Of a stretch of 64,000 nucleotides of DNA, positions 17,332 to 26,310 are shown piece after piece. A program made the position numbers and the translations under genes. Below the pieces are notes generated by a model that was given only the letters and a program-made list of their open reading frames with translations, made no database searches and was not told the DNA's origin. Origin of the DNA: CAVPTL01 sp963794415 (GTDB taxonomy: Bacteria; Actinomycetota; Thermoleophilia; Gaiellales; JAICJC01); NCBI GenBank assembly GCA_963794415.1, contig CAWCDI010000001.1, positions 1,798,001 to 1,862,000 of the forward strand. The letters run 5' to 3'. Each line of letters starts with the position of its first letter. Within the stretch, counting starts at the first letter, position 1.

Positions 17332-18474
17332 CTAGACCACGTTCCTCTCGGGCCGCACCGCGCGTCCGTCGAACCGGTCGGCCGAGAGCGGTGTCACGTC
17401 CACGAACGGCTCGCGGCCCAGGTAGAGGTCGCGCACGATCTCGCCGACGGCCGGGCCCTGCAGGAAACCATGGCCCGAGAAGCCGGTGGCGTAGAGGAAC
17501 CGGCCCGGCGCCGACGCCTCGCCGACCAGCGCGTTGTGGTCGGGCGAGACCTCGTAGAGGCCCGCCCACCCGCCCCCGATGCCGGCCTCGGTGACGGCCG
17601 GCGCCCGCCGCTCGGCGACGTCGAGCAGCCCGGGGATCCAGTCGTCGGTTGCCTCGAGCTTGAACCCGGGCGTCTCGTTGGGGTCGGCCATGCCCATGAG
17701 CAGGCCGTTCCCCTCGCGGTGGAAGTAGAACCCGGTCGCGAAGTCGATGGTCATCGGGATGTGCTCGGGGAGGTTCTCGATCGGCTCGGTGTAGAGGATC
17801 TGGCGGCGCATCGGGGTGACCGGCAGCTCGACGCCCGCCATCTGGCCGACGGCGGCCGACCACGCACCCGCGGCGCAGATCACGGTGCCCGTCCGGATCT
17901 CGCCCTGCTCGGTGGCCACGGCCGTGATCTGCCCGTCCTCCACGGCGATCGCCGTCACGCCGCAGCCCGTCAGCACCTGGGCTCCGTGGGCGCGCGCGCC
18001 GGCCGCGTAGCCCTGCACGACGGCCTCGGGCGTCGCATGGCCGTCGTCGGGTGAGTACGCCGCGGCGAGCACGTCGTCCACGTTGATGAGCGGCGAGAGC
18101 TCCTTCGCCTCCTCGGGCGTGATCATCCGGCTGGGGACGCCCAGGCGGTTCTGCATCTCGACGTTTCGGGTGAACGCCTGGACGTCGTCCTCGGTGGTGA
18201 GCAGGAAGAGGTAGCCCACGCGGCGCAGATCGATCTCCCACCCCGGCCGCGTGCCGAACCCGGCGAAGGCCTCGAGGCTGCGGGCGCCGATCTGCACGTT
18301 CAGCGGATCGGAGAACTGCGCGCGCACGCCGCCGGCGGCGCGGCTGGTGGATCCCTCGGCCAGCTGCCCGCGCTCGACCAGGATGACGTCGCTCACGCCG
18401 GCCTCCGCGAGGTGGAACGCGATGCTGGTGCCCATCACCCCGCCGCCGATCACGACGGCGCTCGCCTCACGCAT
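17332..18474 (-). CDS. FAD-dependent amino-acid oxidase (sarcosine oxidase beta / DadA-like)
   Basis: A 380-residue flavoprotein from ATG 18474. VVIGGGVMGTSIAFHLAEAG is the FAD dinucleotide-binding loop. ERGQLAEGSTSRAAGGVRAQF is the sequence style of sarcosine/dimethylglycine oxidase-like enzymes. The middle region has SPDDGHATPEAVVQGYAAGARAHGA, and the C-terminus GLYEVSPDHNALVGEA and FLYATGFSGHGFLQGPAVGEI closes the FAD site. It probably oxidises an N-methyl or cyclic amino acid to an imine. The downstream gene is a cyclodeaminase/ketimine-reductase relative two bases away. Its start overlaps the end of the CDF transporter by eight bases, so the three genes form one transcription unit. Confidence 0.9.
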   Translation of the reverse strand: MREASAVVIGGGVMGTSIAFHLAEAGVSDVILVERGQLAEGSTSRAAGGVRAQFSDPLNVQIGARSLEAFAGFGTRPGWEIDLRRVGYLFLLTTEDDVQAFTRNVEMQNRLGVPSRMITPEEAKELSPLINVDDVLAAAYSPDDGHATPEAVVQGYAAGARAHGAQVLTGCGVTAIAVEDGQITAVATEQGEIRTGTVICAAGAWSAAVGQMAGVELPVTPMRRQILYTEPIENLPEHIPMTIDFATGFYFHREGNGLLMGMADPNETPGFKLEATDDWIPGLLDVAERRAPAVTEAGIGGGWAGLYEVSPDHNALVGEASAPGRFLYATGFSGHGFLQGPAVGEIVRDLYLGREPFVDVTPLSADRFDGRAVRPERNVV

Positions 18475-19408
18475 GGCGGTGGGCCGGATGCGGGGCCTCG
18501 GCGCAGTCGGGCCGGTGGATCTGCAGCAGCCGGTCGTGGTCGCGGTCGATCTGGATCGTCGCGTGGTCGATGCCGTGCTCGGAGAGGAGCTCCTGTGCCG
18601 CGTGCAGCACCCGGTCGTGGTCGGCTCCGTCCAGCGCCACGATGTGCACCGCCACCGCCACCATGCCGCTCGTGATGGTCCAGACGTGCAGGTCGTGCAC
18701 CTGCTTCACGCCCTCGAGCCGGGCGAGGCCCATGCCGATGTCCTCGACCTCCACTCCCTCGGGCGCCACCTCCATCAGCACCCGCACCGAGTCGCGGATG
18801 AGCGAGAAGGACGTGAGCGCGACCAGGATGCCGATGCCCGCGGCGATGAGCGGGTCGGCCTTGGGATAGCCCGAGAGCACCAGGATGCCCGCGACCACGG
18901 CGCCGGCGGATCCCAGCAGGTCGGCCGCGGCGTGGATGAGCGCGCCGCGCAGGTTGAGGTTCTCGCGGTCGCCGTCTCGCAGCAGCACCAGCACCGGGAT
19001 GCCGTTGGCCAGGATCCCGATCGCGCCCACGATCACCACCGCCCAGCCCGTGACCGCCGGCTGGGAGCCGAACAGCCGCTCGCAGGCCTGCCAGACGATC
19101 ACGATGCTGAGCGCCACGAGCGTGACGCCGTTCACCAGCGCGGCGAGCACCTCGGCCCGGCGCCAGCCGAACGTGCGCGCGCCGCGCGCCGGCAGGCCCG
19201 CCGCCCAGGCCGCCGCCAGCGCGAGCGCGATGGCAAACCCGTCGGACACGTTGTGCACGGCATCGGAGATGAGCGCGAGGCTGCCGAACCAGTAGCCTGC
19301 CACCGCCTCGACGAGGCCGAAGACCACGGTGAAGATGAGGGCGATCCGCAGCGCCCGCTGGCTTCCGGCAGCATGAGCGTGGCCGTGGCCTGCGTGCGAG
19401 TGTCCCAC
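18467..19408 (-). CDS. cation diffusion facilitator (CzcD/ZitB-like zinc exporter)
   Basis: About 313 residues from a GTG at 19408, which begins the His-rich GHSHAGHGHAHAAG metal-binding leader. Six membrane helices follow, with SDAVHNVSDGFA in helix 2 and HAAADLLGSAGAV in helix 5, the HxxxD/NxxxD zinc sites typical of CDF antiporters. The cytoplasmic C-terminal domain reads VKQVHDLHVWTITSGMVAVAVHIV with conserved metal-site histidines, and the tail is His-rich again. It should export Zn(II) or similar ions in exchange for protons. It overlaps the oxidase gene by eight bases, although no functional link is obvious. Confidence 0.93.
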   Translation of the reverse strand: MGHSHAGHGHAHAAGSQRALRIALIFTVVFGLVEAVAGYWFGSLALISDAVHNVSDGFAIALALAAAWAAGLPARGARTFGWRRAEVLAALVNGVTLVALSIVIVWQACERLFGSQPAVTGWAVVIVGAIGILANGIPVLVLLRDGDRENLNLRGALIHAAADLLGSAGAVVAGILVLSGYPKADPLIAAGIGILVALTSFSLIRDSVRVLMEVAPEGVEVEDIGMGLARLEGVKQVHDLHVWTITSGMVAVAVHIVALDGADHDRVLHAAQELLSEHGIDHATIQIDRDHDRLLQIHRPDCAEAPHPAHRHA

Positions 19409-19467
19409 GAGCCCACGGTAGCACGGTCTCCGGCCGCTTTCGGAGCCCAACTAGACTGGTGCGCGGC

Positions 19468-21111
19468 ATGACCCTGATCGCACTCAAGGACGGCGTCAAA
19501 TCGTTCGGCGCCCGCCGCGTGCTCGACCAGCTCGACCTGGAGGTGGCAGACGATGCCCGCATCGGCGTGGTCGGCGCCAACGGCTCGGGCAAGTCAACCC
19601 TGCTCCGCATCCTCGCGGGCCTCGAGGAGCCCGACTCGGATCTGCCCGTGCGGCGGCGCGACATGACCGCGAGCTACCTCCCGCAGCTAGTGGGTGCCGA
19701 CACGCGCACGCCGCTGCAGATCGTCACGGCTGCGCGCCCCGAGCTGGCCCAGATCGAGGCCGATCTCGACCGCGCCGCGGCGGAGCTGGCCGATCCCGAG
19801 GTGTTCGGCGACATGAACCGCATGGCGCGGGTGCTGCGCCGCCAGGAGCGGCTGCTGGGCGAGTTCGAGGAGCAGGGCGGCCACGCCTTCGAGGGCCGCG
19901 TGCGCGCGCAGCTGGAGGCGCTCGGCATCGGCGAGGACGAGTCCGGCCGGCCCACCGCCGAGCTCTCGGGCGGCAAGCGCAAGCTCACGGCCCTGGCCGC
20001 ATGCCTCGTGGCCGACCCGGATCTGCTTTTGCTCGACGAGCCCGAGACCCACCTCGATGCCGTCCGGCGAAGCCGGCTGGAGCACGTGATCCGCTCCTAC
20101 CAGGGCGCCGTGGTGATGGTCTCGCACGACCGCTACATGCTGGACGAGACCGTGACCTCCATCGCCGAGCTCGACGGCGGCACGATCAGGATGTGGCCCG
20201 GCAACTACTCGAGCTACGTCACCGAGCGCGAGCTCGCGCTCATCCGCCAGCAGGAGCAGTGGAAGGCAAAGCAGAAGGAGATCGACCGCCTGAACGACGC
20301 CATCCGCCGCTACAAGCAGTGGCGCGTCGTCTCCGAGGATCCGCGCCTCACCACGCGCATCAAGAACGCCGAGCGGCGCATCGAGAAGCTCGACTCCGCC
20401 GTCGAGCGGCCGGTGCTGGAGCGGCGGAAGATCGGCTTGCAGCTGCGAAGCGGCGAGCGCGGCGGCAAGCGCGTGGTGGACCTGCGCGACGTGACCGCGG
20501 CGTTCGGCGACGACGATCCCGTGCTGGTGGACGTCGATCTCACCATCTTCCGCGGCGAGCGGCTCGCGGTGATCGGGCCCAACGGCGCCGGCAAGAGCGT
20601 GCTCCTGAGCCTCATCACCGGTGCGCTCGAGCCGGTCATGGGCGAGCGCTGGGTGGGGCCATCGATCCGGATCGGCGTGCTCGCCCAGGAGCACGCCCCG
20701 GCGGCGCGCGGCGACACGCCCGTGGATGTGATCCGGCGGCAGCGGCCGTGCCCCGAGGAGCAGGCGGTCACCGCGCTCATGCGGTTCCTCTTCACCTACG
20801 AGCAGGTGCGCCAGCCCATCTCGTCGCTCTCCGGCGGCGAGCGAACGCGGCTCGAGCTGCTGCTCCTCATGCAGAGCGGCGCCAACTTCCTGGTGCTGGA
20901 CGAGCCCACCAACCACCTCGACATCGACTCGGTCGAGATGCTCGAGGACGCGATCGAGCGCTACGACGGCACGGTGGTGTTCTCGTCGCACGACCGGTAC
21001 TTCCTCGACCGCATCGCCGACCGGACGCTCGAGATCAGGCACGGGACGGCCCGCGCCTACGAGGGCGGCTACTCGAGCTGGTATGCCCGCACCGGGGGCA
21101 TCTCCGCCTGA
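19468..21111 (+). CDS. ABC-F family ATPase (ribosome-associated type)
   Basis: A 547-residue protein with two ABC domains and no membrane part. NBD1 has Walker A VGANGSGKSTLL, signature ELSGGKRKLTAL and LLLLDEPETHLDA. NBD2 has GPNGAGKSVLLSL (V in place of the usual T), SSLSGGERTRLELLLLM and LVLDEPTNHLDIDS. Between them a charged helical linker of about 80 residues (about 255-330, with RQQEQWKAKQKEIDRLNDAI) corresponds to the P-site tRNA interaction motif. Such proteins act in translation, including antibiotic resistance or stalled-ribosome rescue; which applies here cannot be told. The start at ATG 19468 is preferred over the GTG three codons earlier. Confidence 0.93.
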   Translation: MTLIALKDGVKSFGARRVLDQLDLEVADDARIGVVGANGSGKSTLLRILAGLEEPDSDLPVRRRDMTASYLPQLVGADTRTPLQIVTAARPELAQIEADLDRAAAELADPEVFGDMNRMARVLRRQERLLGEFEEQGGHAFEGRVRAQLEALGIGEDESGRPTAELSGGKRKLTALAACLVADPDLLLLDEPETHLDAVRRSRLEHVIRSYQGAVVMVSHDRYMLDETVTSIAELDGGTIRMWPGNYSSYVTERELALIRQQEQWKAKQKEIDRLNDAIRRYKQWRVVSEDPRLTTRIKNAERRIEKLDSAVERPVLERRKIGLQLRSGERGGKRVVDLRDVTAAFGDDDPVLVDVDLTIFRGERLAVIGPNGAGKSVLLSLITGALEPVMGERWVGPSIRIGVLAQEHAPAARGDTPVDVIRRQRPCPEEQAVTALMRFLFTYEQVRQPISSLSGGERTRLELLLLMQSGANFLVLDEPTNHLDIDSVEMLEDAIERYDGTVVFSSHDRYFLDRIADRTLEIRHGTARAYEGGYSSWYARTGGISA

Positions 21112-21164
21112 GCGCGATCCCGCCGGCGGCGACGTGCTCGTACCCGCTGCGGGCGGGAAACCGC

Positions 21165-22316
21165 GTGACGCCGCTGATCGACGGCGAGCCGGCCTTCGAG
21201 CGCATCTGCCAGGCGGTGGCCGACGCCCGCCGAAGCGTGTGGGTCACCGTCCCGTTCCTGCACCGCGAGTTCGTGCTGCCGCGCGGCATGGGCTCGTTCC
21301 TCTCGCTGCTCGACCGGGCGGCGGGCCGCGGGCTGGACGCGCGGGTCATCTTCTGGCGGCCGTCGCCGGACATCGAGCCGTTCGTGCACGACACCTTCGG
21401 CGGGACGGTGTTCGACCACGCGCTGCTGCGCCAGGGGGGCATGCGGTTCTCGGCCCGCTGGGACGGCGCCCCCGGGTTCGGCGTCCAGCACCAGAAGAGC
21501 TGGGTGGTGGATGCCGGCACGCCCACCGAGCTCGCGTTCGTCGGCGGCATCAACCTGAAGCCCGAGGCCGTGGGCCGGCCCGGCCACGCCGCCGGCGGCA
21601 TGAGCCACGACGTGTATGCCGAGATCGCCGGGCCGGCCGCGGCCGACGTGCACGCGAACTTCGTGCAGCGCTGGAACGGCGCGACGGAGCGGCTGCGCGC
21701 CGACGGCCGCTGGGGCGATCGCTCGGCCGACGAGCTCGCCGCCCCCACCGGCGCCGCCCCTGAGCGCGGCGAGGCGCAGGTGCAGATCCAGCGCACCATC
21801 CCCGCCGGGATGTACGGGATCGCGGGCGGTGAGCGCTCGATCCTGGAGCAGTACCTGGCGGCGATCGACGCGGCCGGGCAGACGATCTACATCGAGAACC
21901 AGTCGCTGGTGGCGCCGTCGGTGCTGGCGCGCCTCCGGGCCGCGGCCGGGCGCGGCGTGGAGATCACCATGGTGGTGCCGGGGACGCCCGAGCGCGCCGT
22001 GCGGCATGCGCGCCGCTCGCCGGCCTACGACGGGATGTTCGCCGACCTCGCAGCTCTCGGGGACGCGGACGGCTTCAGCCTGAGCGGCCTGGCGGTGGAG
22101 GGCCGGCCGGTGCGCGTGCACTCCAAGGTGATGGTGGTGGACGACGAGTGGGCCACGATCGGCTCGTGCAACCTGCGCGAGAACTCGCTCGCAACGCAGA
22201 CCGAGATGAACGCCTCGGTGTGGGATCCGGCGATGGCAGCGGCGCTTCGGCGCGACCTGCTGGCCGAGCACGAGCCGCTGCGGTTCCGGCTCGATCCCGC
22301 GGCGTACGGCCGCTAG
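21165..22316 (+). CDS. phospholipase D-like / cardiolipin-synthase-type protein
   Basis: A 383-residue protein with two HKD motifs: VQHQKSWVVDAG in the first half and RVHSKVMVVDDEWATIGSCN in the second. Together they form one active site for phosphatidyl transfer or hydrolysis. IYIENQS and NLRENSLATQTEMN are also typical of the superfamily. GTG 21165 is the nearest canonical start, but recognisable family sequence (CSYPLRAGN) precedes it. The true start may therefore lie upstream, close to or inside the ABC-F gene that ends at 21111. The genes are on the same strand and tightly spaced. No signal peptide is evident. Confidence 0.85.
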   Translation: MTPLIDGEPAFERICQAVADARRSVWVTVPFLHREFVLPRGMGSFLSLLDRAAGRGLDARVIFWRPSPDIEPFVHDTFGGTVFDHALLRQGGMRFSARWDGAPGFGVQHQKSWVVDAGTPTELAFVGGINLKPEAVGRPGHAAGGMSHDVYAEIAGPAAADVHANFVQRWNGATERLRADGRWGDRSADELAAPTGAAPERGEAQVQIQRTIPAGMYGIAGGERSILEQYLAAIDAAGQTIYIENQSLVAPSVLARLRAAAGRGVEITMVVPGTPERAVRHARRSPAYDGMFADLAALGDADGFSLSGLAVEGRPVRVHSKVMVVDDEWATIGSCNLRENSLATQTEMNASVWDPAMAAALRRDLLAEHEPLRFRLDPAAYGR

Positions 22317-23062
22317 GCGGTCATCCGGCCCGCGTCGATGATGCGCTGCAGGAACTGCTGCGTGCGCGCCTCCTGCGGGTGGCGGAAGATCTGGTCGGGC
22401 GGCCCCTGCTCGAGGATCACCCCGGCATCCAGGAAGCACACCCGGTGGGCGACGTCGCGGGCAAAGCCCATCTCGTGCGTCGCGATGACCATCGTCATGC
22501 CCTCGCTCGCAAGGTCGCGCACCACCTGCAGCACCTCGGCGACGAGCTCGGGATCCAGGGCGCTCGTGATCTCGTCGAGCAGCATGAGCTGCGGCTTCAT
22601 CGCGAGCGCGCGGACGATGGCGACGCGCTGCTGCTGGCCGCCGGAGAGCGAGTCGGGGTACGCGCCGGCCTTGTCGGCCAGGCCGAACTGGAGCAGCAGC
22701 TCGCTCGCGTGCTCGTGCGCCGCTGCCTTCGACTGGCCCAGCGCCTTGCGCGGCGCGAGCGAGACGTTCTCGAGCACCGTCATGTGCGGGAACAGGTTGA
22801 ACGACTGGTAGACGATGCCGATCTCGCGCCGCAGCCTGTTGAGATCGACGCCGGGGGCAGTGACCTCCCGGTCGCCCACCACGATGCGCCCCGAGTCGAT
22901 CTGCTCGATGAGGTTGACGCACCGAAGGAGCGTCGACTTGCCCGAGCCGGAGGCGCCGATGAGGCACACCACCTCGTGGTCGGCCACGCTCAGGTCGATG
23001 CCCTTCAGCACCTCGGTCTGCCCGAAGCTCTTGTGCACGTCCTCGAGCACGAGCGTGCTCAT
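22313..23062 (-). CDS. polar amino-acid ABC transporter ATP-binding protein (GlnQ-like)
   Basis: A 249-residue ATPase from ATG 23062: Walker A IGASGSGKSTLLRCVN, Q-loop VYQSFNLFPHMTVLENVSLAP, signature DSLSGGQQQRVAIVRALAMKP, LMLLDEITSALDPELV, and the H-loop ATHEMGFARDVAHRV. This exact motif style belongs to the HisP/GlnQ group of amino-acid importers. The start overlaps the stop of the permease gene (one base shared), and the binding protein is the first gene of the operon. It converges on the PLD-like gene with a four-base overlap. Confidence 0.95.
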   Translation of the reverse strand: MSTLVLEDVHKSFGQTEVLKGIDLSVADHEVVCLIGASGSGKSTLLRCVNLIEQIDSGRIVVGDREVTAPGVDLNRLRREIGIVYQSFNLFPHMTVLENVSLAPRKALGQSKAAAHEHASELLLQFGLADKAGAYPDSLSGGQQQRVAIVRALAMKPQLMLLDEITSALDPELVAEVLQVVRDLASEGMTMVIATHEMGFARDVAHRVCFLDAGVILEQGPPDQIFRHPQEARTQQFLQRIIDAGRMTA

Positions 23063-23904
23063 CAGGTCATGCCCGCCTGGCGGCTGCGCTGGCGGGCGGT
23101 GAGCCAGTCGGTGAACCGCGCCATCGGGACGGTCAGCGCGACGAAGAGCAGCGCGGCCACGAGATACGGCGTGAAGTTGAAGTCGGCGTCCACGGCGATC
23201 GTGGACGCCGTCAGCGCCTCGACCGGCCCCAGCAGACCGACAAGTGCGGTGTCCTTCTGGAGCCCGATGAAGTCGTTGAGCAGGGGCGGCACCACCCGCC
23301 GGACGGCCTGCGGCAGGATCACGTAGCGCAGCGACTGCCAGCGGGTGAGGCCCAGCGAGCGCGCCGCCGCCTCCTGGCTGGGATGCACCGACTCGATGCC
23401 CGCGCGGTACACCTCCGCGACGTAGGCCGAGTACACCAGCACCAGCGCCACCGTGCCCCAGAACACGTTGCTGGTCGGCACGCCGGAGAGCGCGAGCGTC
23501 GGCACGCCGAAGCCGAGGAGGTAGATCACGATGATCGTCGGCACTCCGCGGAACAGATCGGTGTAGATCACCGCGACGGCCCGGAAGGGGAAGAACACCG
23601 GCCCGGGCAGGCCGCGGATCACGGCGATCAGGAGGGCGAAGATGAGGATCGCGATCTCGGCGCTCACGAAGATCTTCACGTTCAGCCAGAACGCGTCGAG
23701 GATCGGCCGGAAGCTCGTGCGGAAGTAGTAGCCGCTGAAGAACGACGCCTTCACCTCCGGCCACCCGGAGGAGGTGACGATGATCGCCCCGAGCACCGTG
23801 ACGACCACAAGCGTGCTCACGATCGCGATCAGCACATAGCCAAGCCCGCTCGCACCGCTCCCGAACAGCTTGGAGCGCCGGCTCTCGCTTCGAGGCTCAT
23901 CCAT
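23062..23904 (-). CDS. polar amino-acid ABC transporter permease
   Basis: A 280-residue permease with about five membrane helices. A leading helix (about 20-44) and a large loop are followed by the HisM/GlnP-type core. The EAA loop is SLGLTRWQSLRYVILPQAVRRVVPPLLNDF, and YTDLFRGVPTIIVIYLLGFG is the family signature before it. It probably homodimerises to form the channel for the binding protein and ATPase encoded on either side. Spacing to the upstream binding-protein gene is 12 bases. Confidence 0.95.
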   Translation of the reverse strand: MDEPRSESRRSKLFGSGASGLGYVLIAIVSTLVVVTVLGAIIVTSSGWPEVKASFFSGYYFRTSFRPILDAFWLNVKIFVSAEIAILIFALLIAVIRGLPGPVFFPFRAVAVIYTDLFRGVPTIIVIYLLGFGVPTLALSGVPTSNVFWGTVALVLVYSAYVAEVYRAGIESVHPSQEAAARSLGLTRWQSLRYVILPQAVRRVVPPLLNDFIGLQKDTALVGLLGPVEALTASTIAVDADFNFTPYLVAALLFVALTVPMARFTDWLTARQRSRQAGMT

Positions 23905-23916
23905 CGGGGGGTGAGC

Positions 23917-24819
23917 CTACTTCAGGACCGGTGCGTCGACATCCTCCGAGAGCCACTTCTTCTGGATTGCGGCCAGCGTCCCGTTGCCGCGAAGCGTCGA
24001 GAGCGCGGCATTCACGCACGAGGTGAGCGGGCTGCCCTTCGCGAGCACCAGGCTGAAGTGCTCGGCGTTGTTGGCCGGCGGCGGGAACTGCCCCACGAGG
24101 TGGCCGTTCGACATCTGCACGTTGGCCATGTAGTACGCGGTGGGGAAGTCAACGACGATGCCGTCGACCTGACCCGCCTTGAGGGCCGCGAGCGCGTTGT
24201 TGGTGGAGGTGTACGCCTGCGGATCGGAGCTCGGCTGGATCGTGTCCTTGATGTAGTCGTACCCCGTGGTGCCGATCTGGGCGCCCAGCTTGTACTGCTT
24301 GAGGTCGGCGACCGAGGTGGCGCTGTCGATCGGCTTGCCGGCGAGCGCGACGACCGCCTGGTTCACGTCGTAGTAGGAGCTCGACAGGTCGGAGGCCTGC
24401 GCCCGGTGGGCCGAGTACGACACCTGGGCGAGGTAGAAGTCGAAGTTCTTGGGCCCCGGCGCGAACGACTTCTCAAACGGGGTGACGACCCACGTGACCT
24501 TGGCCTTGGGATATCCCAGCTGCTGGGCGACCGCATATGCCGTCGCGCCCTCGAGGCCCTGGCCGTTGTACGGGTTGTGGTTGTACTGGCCCTTCCACAC
24601 ATCGCCGGCGGGCCCCTGGAAGTACGGGTCGTAGGCGGGGTTGTCGGTGCCGATCGTGAGCATGCCGGCGCTCTTCGTGGGCAGCGCGCCCTTGGCGCAG
24701 GCAGCGGTCGTGGCCGATGAGCCTGAGGTGCTGGTGGACGTGCTGGAGCCGCACGCCGCCGTGACGATGGCGAGCGTGAGCGCAGCGAGTATGGCGAGAG
24801 GCTTTTTGATGGAGATCAC
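23917..24819 (-). CDS. amino-acid ABC transporter substrate-binding lipoprotein
   Basis: About 300 residues from a GTG at 24819, giving the compact lipoprotein signal ISIKKPLAILAALTLAIVTAAC with the lipobox cysteine in TAACGSS. An ATG at 24855 in the same frame is a possible alternative start. A Ser/Thr linker precedes a family 3 solute-binding fold (TIGTDNPAYDPYF, EGATAYAVAQQLGY, FDFYLAQVSYSAHRA, LGAQIGTTGYDYIKD, ALKAGQVDGIVVDFPTAYYM). It should capture a polar amino acid outside the membrane and deliver it to the adjacent permease and ATPase. The promoter region is shared with the divergent CYTH-CHAD gene. Confidence 0.92.
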   Translation of the reverse strand: MISIKKPLAILAALTLAIVTAACGSSTSTSTSGSSATTAACAKGALPTKSAGMLTIGTDNPAYDPYFQGPAGDVWKGQYNHNPYNGQGLEGATAYAVAQQLGYPKAKVTWVVTPFEKSFAPGPKNFDFYLAQVSYSAHRAQASDLSSSYYDVNQAVVALAGKPIDSATSVADLKQYKLGAQIGTTGYDYIKDTIQPSSDPQAYTSTNNALAALKAGQVDGIVVDFPTAYYMANVQMSNGHLVGQFPPPANNAEHFSLVLAKGSPLTSCVNAALSTLRGNGTLAAIQKKWLSEDVDAPVLK

Positions 24820-24882
24820 CCGGGGGTTGGCGACAGAGCAGAGGCCAAGGAGCATATACCGTCGAAAAGTAGAATCAGACCG

Positions 24883-26310
24883 ATGGGCACCCGATCCGAT
24901 CGCGAGCGCAAACTGGCGGCAGACGCCGGGTTCACCATGCCCGAGTTCGCCGGCGAGCCACTGGCGGAGCGCACGTTCACCTCCACCTACCACGACACCG
25001 AGGACATGCGCCTGGCGCGCGCCGGCATCGTGCTGCGCCGGCGGGTCGAGGACGGCACGCAGGCCTGGCAGCTGAAGCTCCCGCGCGGCCGGCGGCGGCT
25101 CGAGGTGGATCTGCCCGGCGACGCGGAGGAGTCGCCCGCAGAGCTGGTCGAGCTGCTCTTCGCCCACACCCGCGGCATGGACGTGACCGCCGTTGCCGCC
25201 CTTCGCGTGATCCGCAGCGGTGTACAGGTGCACGAGGGCGAGCGGCGCGTGGCAGACGTCATCTCCGACCGCCTCGCGGTGGTCGAGGGCGATGTGGTCA
25301 CGGAGCGCCCCGGCGACCTCGAGATCGCGCTCGTGGACGGTGACGACGACGAGCTCGGCCAGATCGAGGCGCGGCTACGCGACGCCGGAGCGCGCGACGC
25401 CGACCGGCGCTCCAAGCTCGAGCGCGCGCTCGGCCTCACCAGAAGCGAACCGCCGGCGCCCACCGACGAGGCCCCCACGCCCGCCGACCGGCTGCTTGCG
25501 GTCGTGGGCACCCAGTACCGCGTGATCCTCGCTAACGATCCCGGCACGCGCCGCGGCGACGATCCCGAGTACCTGCACCAGCACCGCGTCGCCGTCCGCC
25601 GCCTGCGCTCCGTGCTCCGGGCCGCCGCCCCGATGCTGGACGCGAAGTGGACGCGAAAGCTCCGCGACGAGCTGAAGTGGGCAGGCTACGCCCTCGGCCC
25701 GGTGCGCGACCTGGACGTGATGATCGAGCACCTCGAGGGCGAGATCGGCGAGCTGCCCGAGCAGTCGGGCGCCGAGCCGCTCATCGCCTCGCTTCGCGAG
25801 GAGCACGACGAGGCCCGCGCGCAGATGCTCGAGGCGCTTCGCTCGAAGCGCTACGTGAAGCTCCTCGACCGCCTGGAGCGGGCGTCGGCCGCCCTCCCCA
25901 TCGTCAACACCGGCGTGTCGCTCACCGCGCTTGCCGCGAAGGAGTTTCGCAAGGTGCAGAAGGCCATGGCCGCGCTCGGGCCGCTCCCGCCCGACGACCA
26001 GCTCCACGAGGCGAGGATCAAGGTGAAGCGGCTGCGCTACACCGCCGAGCTCGCCGCCCCGTTCGGCGGCCCGGCGCTCGACGCCGTGGTCACCGAGACG
26101 CGCCACGTGCAGGATCTGCTGGGCGAGCATCAGGACGCCCACGTCGCGGAGGAGCGCGTGCGCACCCTCCTCTCCCCCGAGCTCTCGGCCGCGTCGCACC
26201 TCGCGGCACGCCGGCTGATGGAGCGCGAGCACAACCGCCGCCGCGCGATCAGGCGGCAGGTCCCCGATGCGTGGGCGGCACTCGAGGCCGCCGGCGCGGC
26301 GGCCTTCTAG
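24883..26310 (+). CDS. CYTH-CHAD domain protein (polyphosphate-associated)
   Basis: A 475-residue fusion. The N-terminal CYTH domain (about 1-185) keeps the signature ERKLAAD, TSTYHDTEDMRLARAGIVLRRR and WQLKLP with basic and acidic residues facing a triphosphate tunnel. The C-terminal CHAD domain (about 200-470) is helical, with conserved histidines and basic residues in YLHQHRVAVRRLRSVLRA, LHEARIKVKRLRYTAEL and DLLGEHQDAHVAEER. CHAD domains bind polyphosphate granules, and CYTH proteins hydrolyse or bind triphosphates. The genes around it (SixA-like, Ppx, ROK kinase, Ppk) make a polyphosphate role likely. It abuts the phosphatase gene with no gap. Confidence 0.93.
   Translation: MGTRSDRERKLAADAGFTMPEFAGEPLAERTFTSTYHDTEDMRLARAGIVLRRRVEDGTQAWQLKLPRGRRRLEVDLPGDAEESPAELVELLFAHTRGMDVTAVAALRVIRSGVQVHEGERRVADVISDRLAVVEGDVVTERPGDLEIALVDGDDDELGQIEARLRDAGARDADRRSKLERALGLTRSEPPAPTDEAPTPADRLLAVVGTQYRVILANDPGTRRGDDPEYLHQHRVAVRRLRSVLRAAAPMLDAKWTRKLRDELKWAGYALGPVRDLDVMIEHLEGEIGELPEQSGAEPLIASLREEHDEARAQMLEALRSKRYVKLLDRLERASAALPIVNTGVSLTALAAKEFRKVQKAMAALGPLPPDDQLHEARIKVKRLRYTAELAAPFGGPALDAVVTETRHVQDLLGEHQDAHVAEERVRTLLSPELSAASHLAARRLMEREHNRRRAIRRQVPDAWAALEAAGAAAF

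Noticed and set aside
16409..18241. Possible fusion of the FAD oxidase region and cyclodeaminase in a single long frame
   Set aside because: The upstream half of that frame is Arg/Gly-rich shadow of the oxidase; the oxidase has its own correct frame and stop at 17332.
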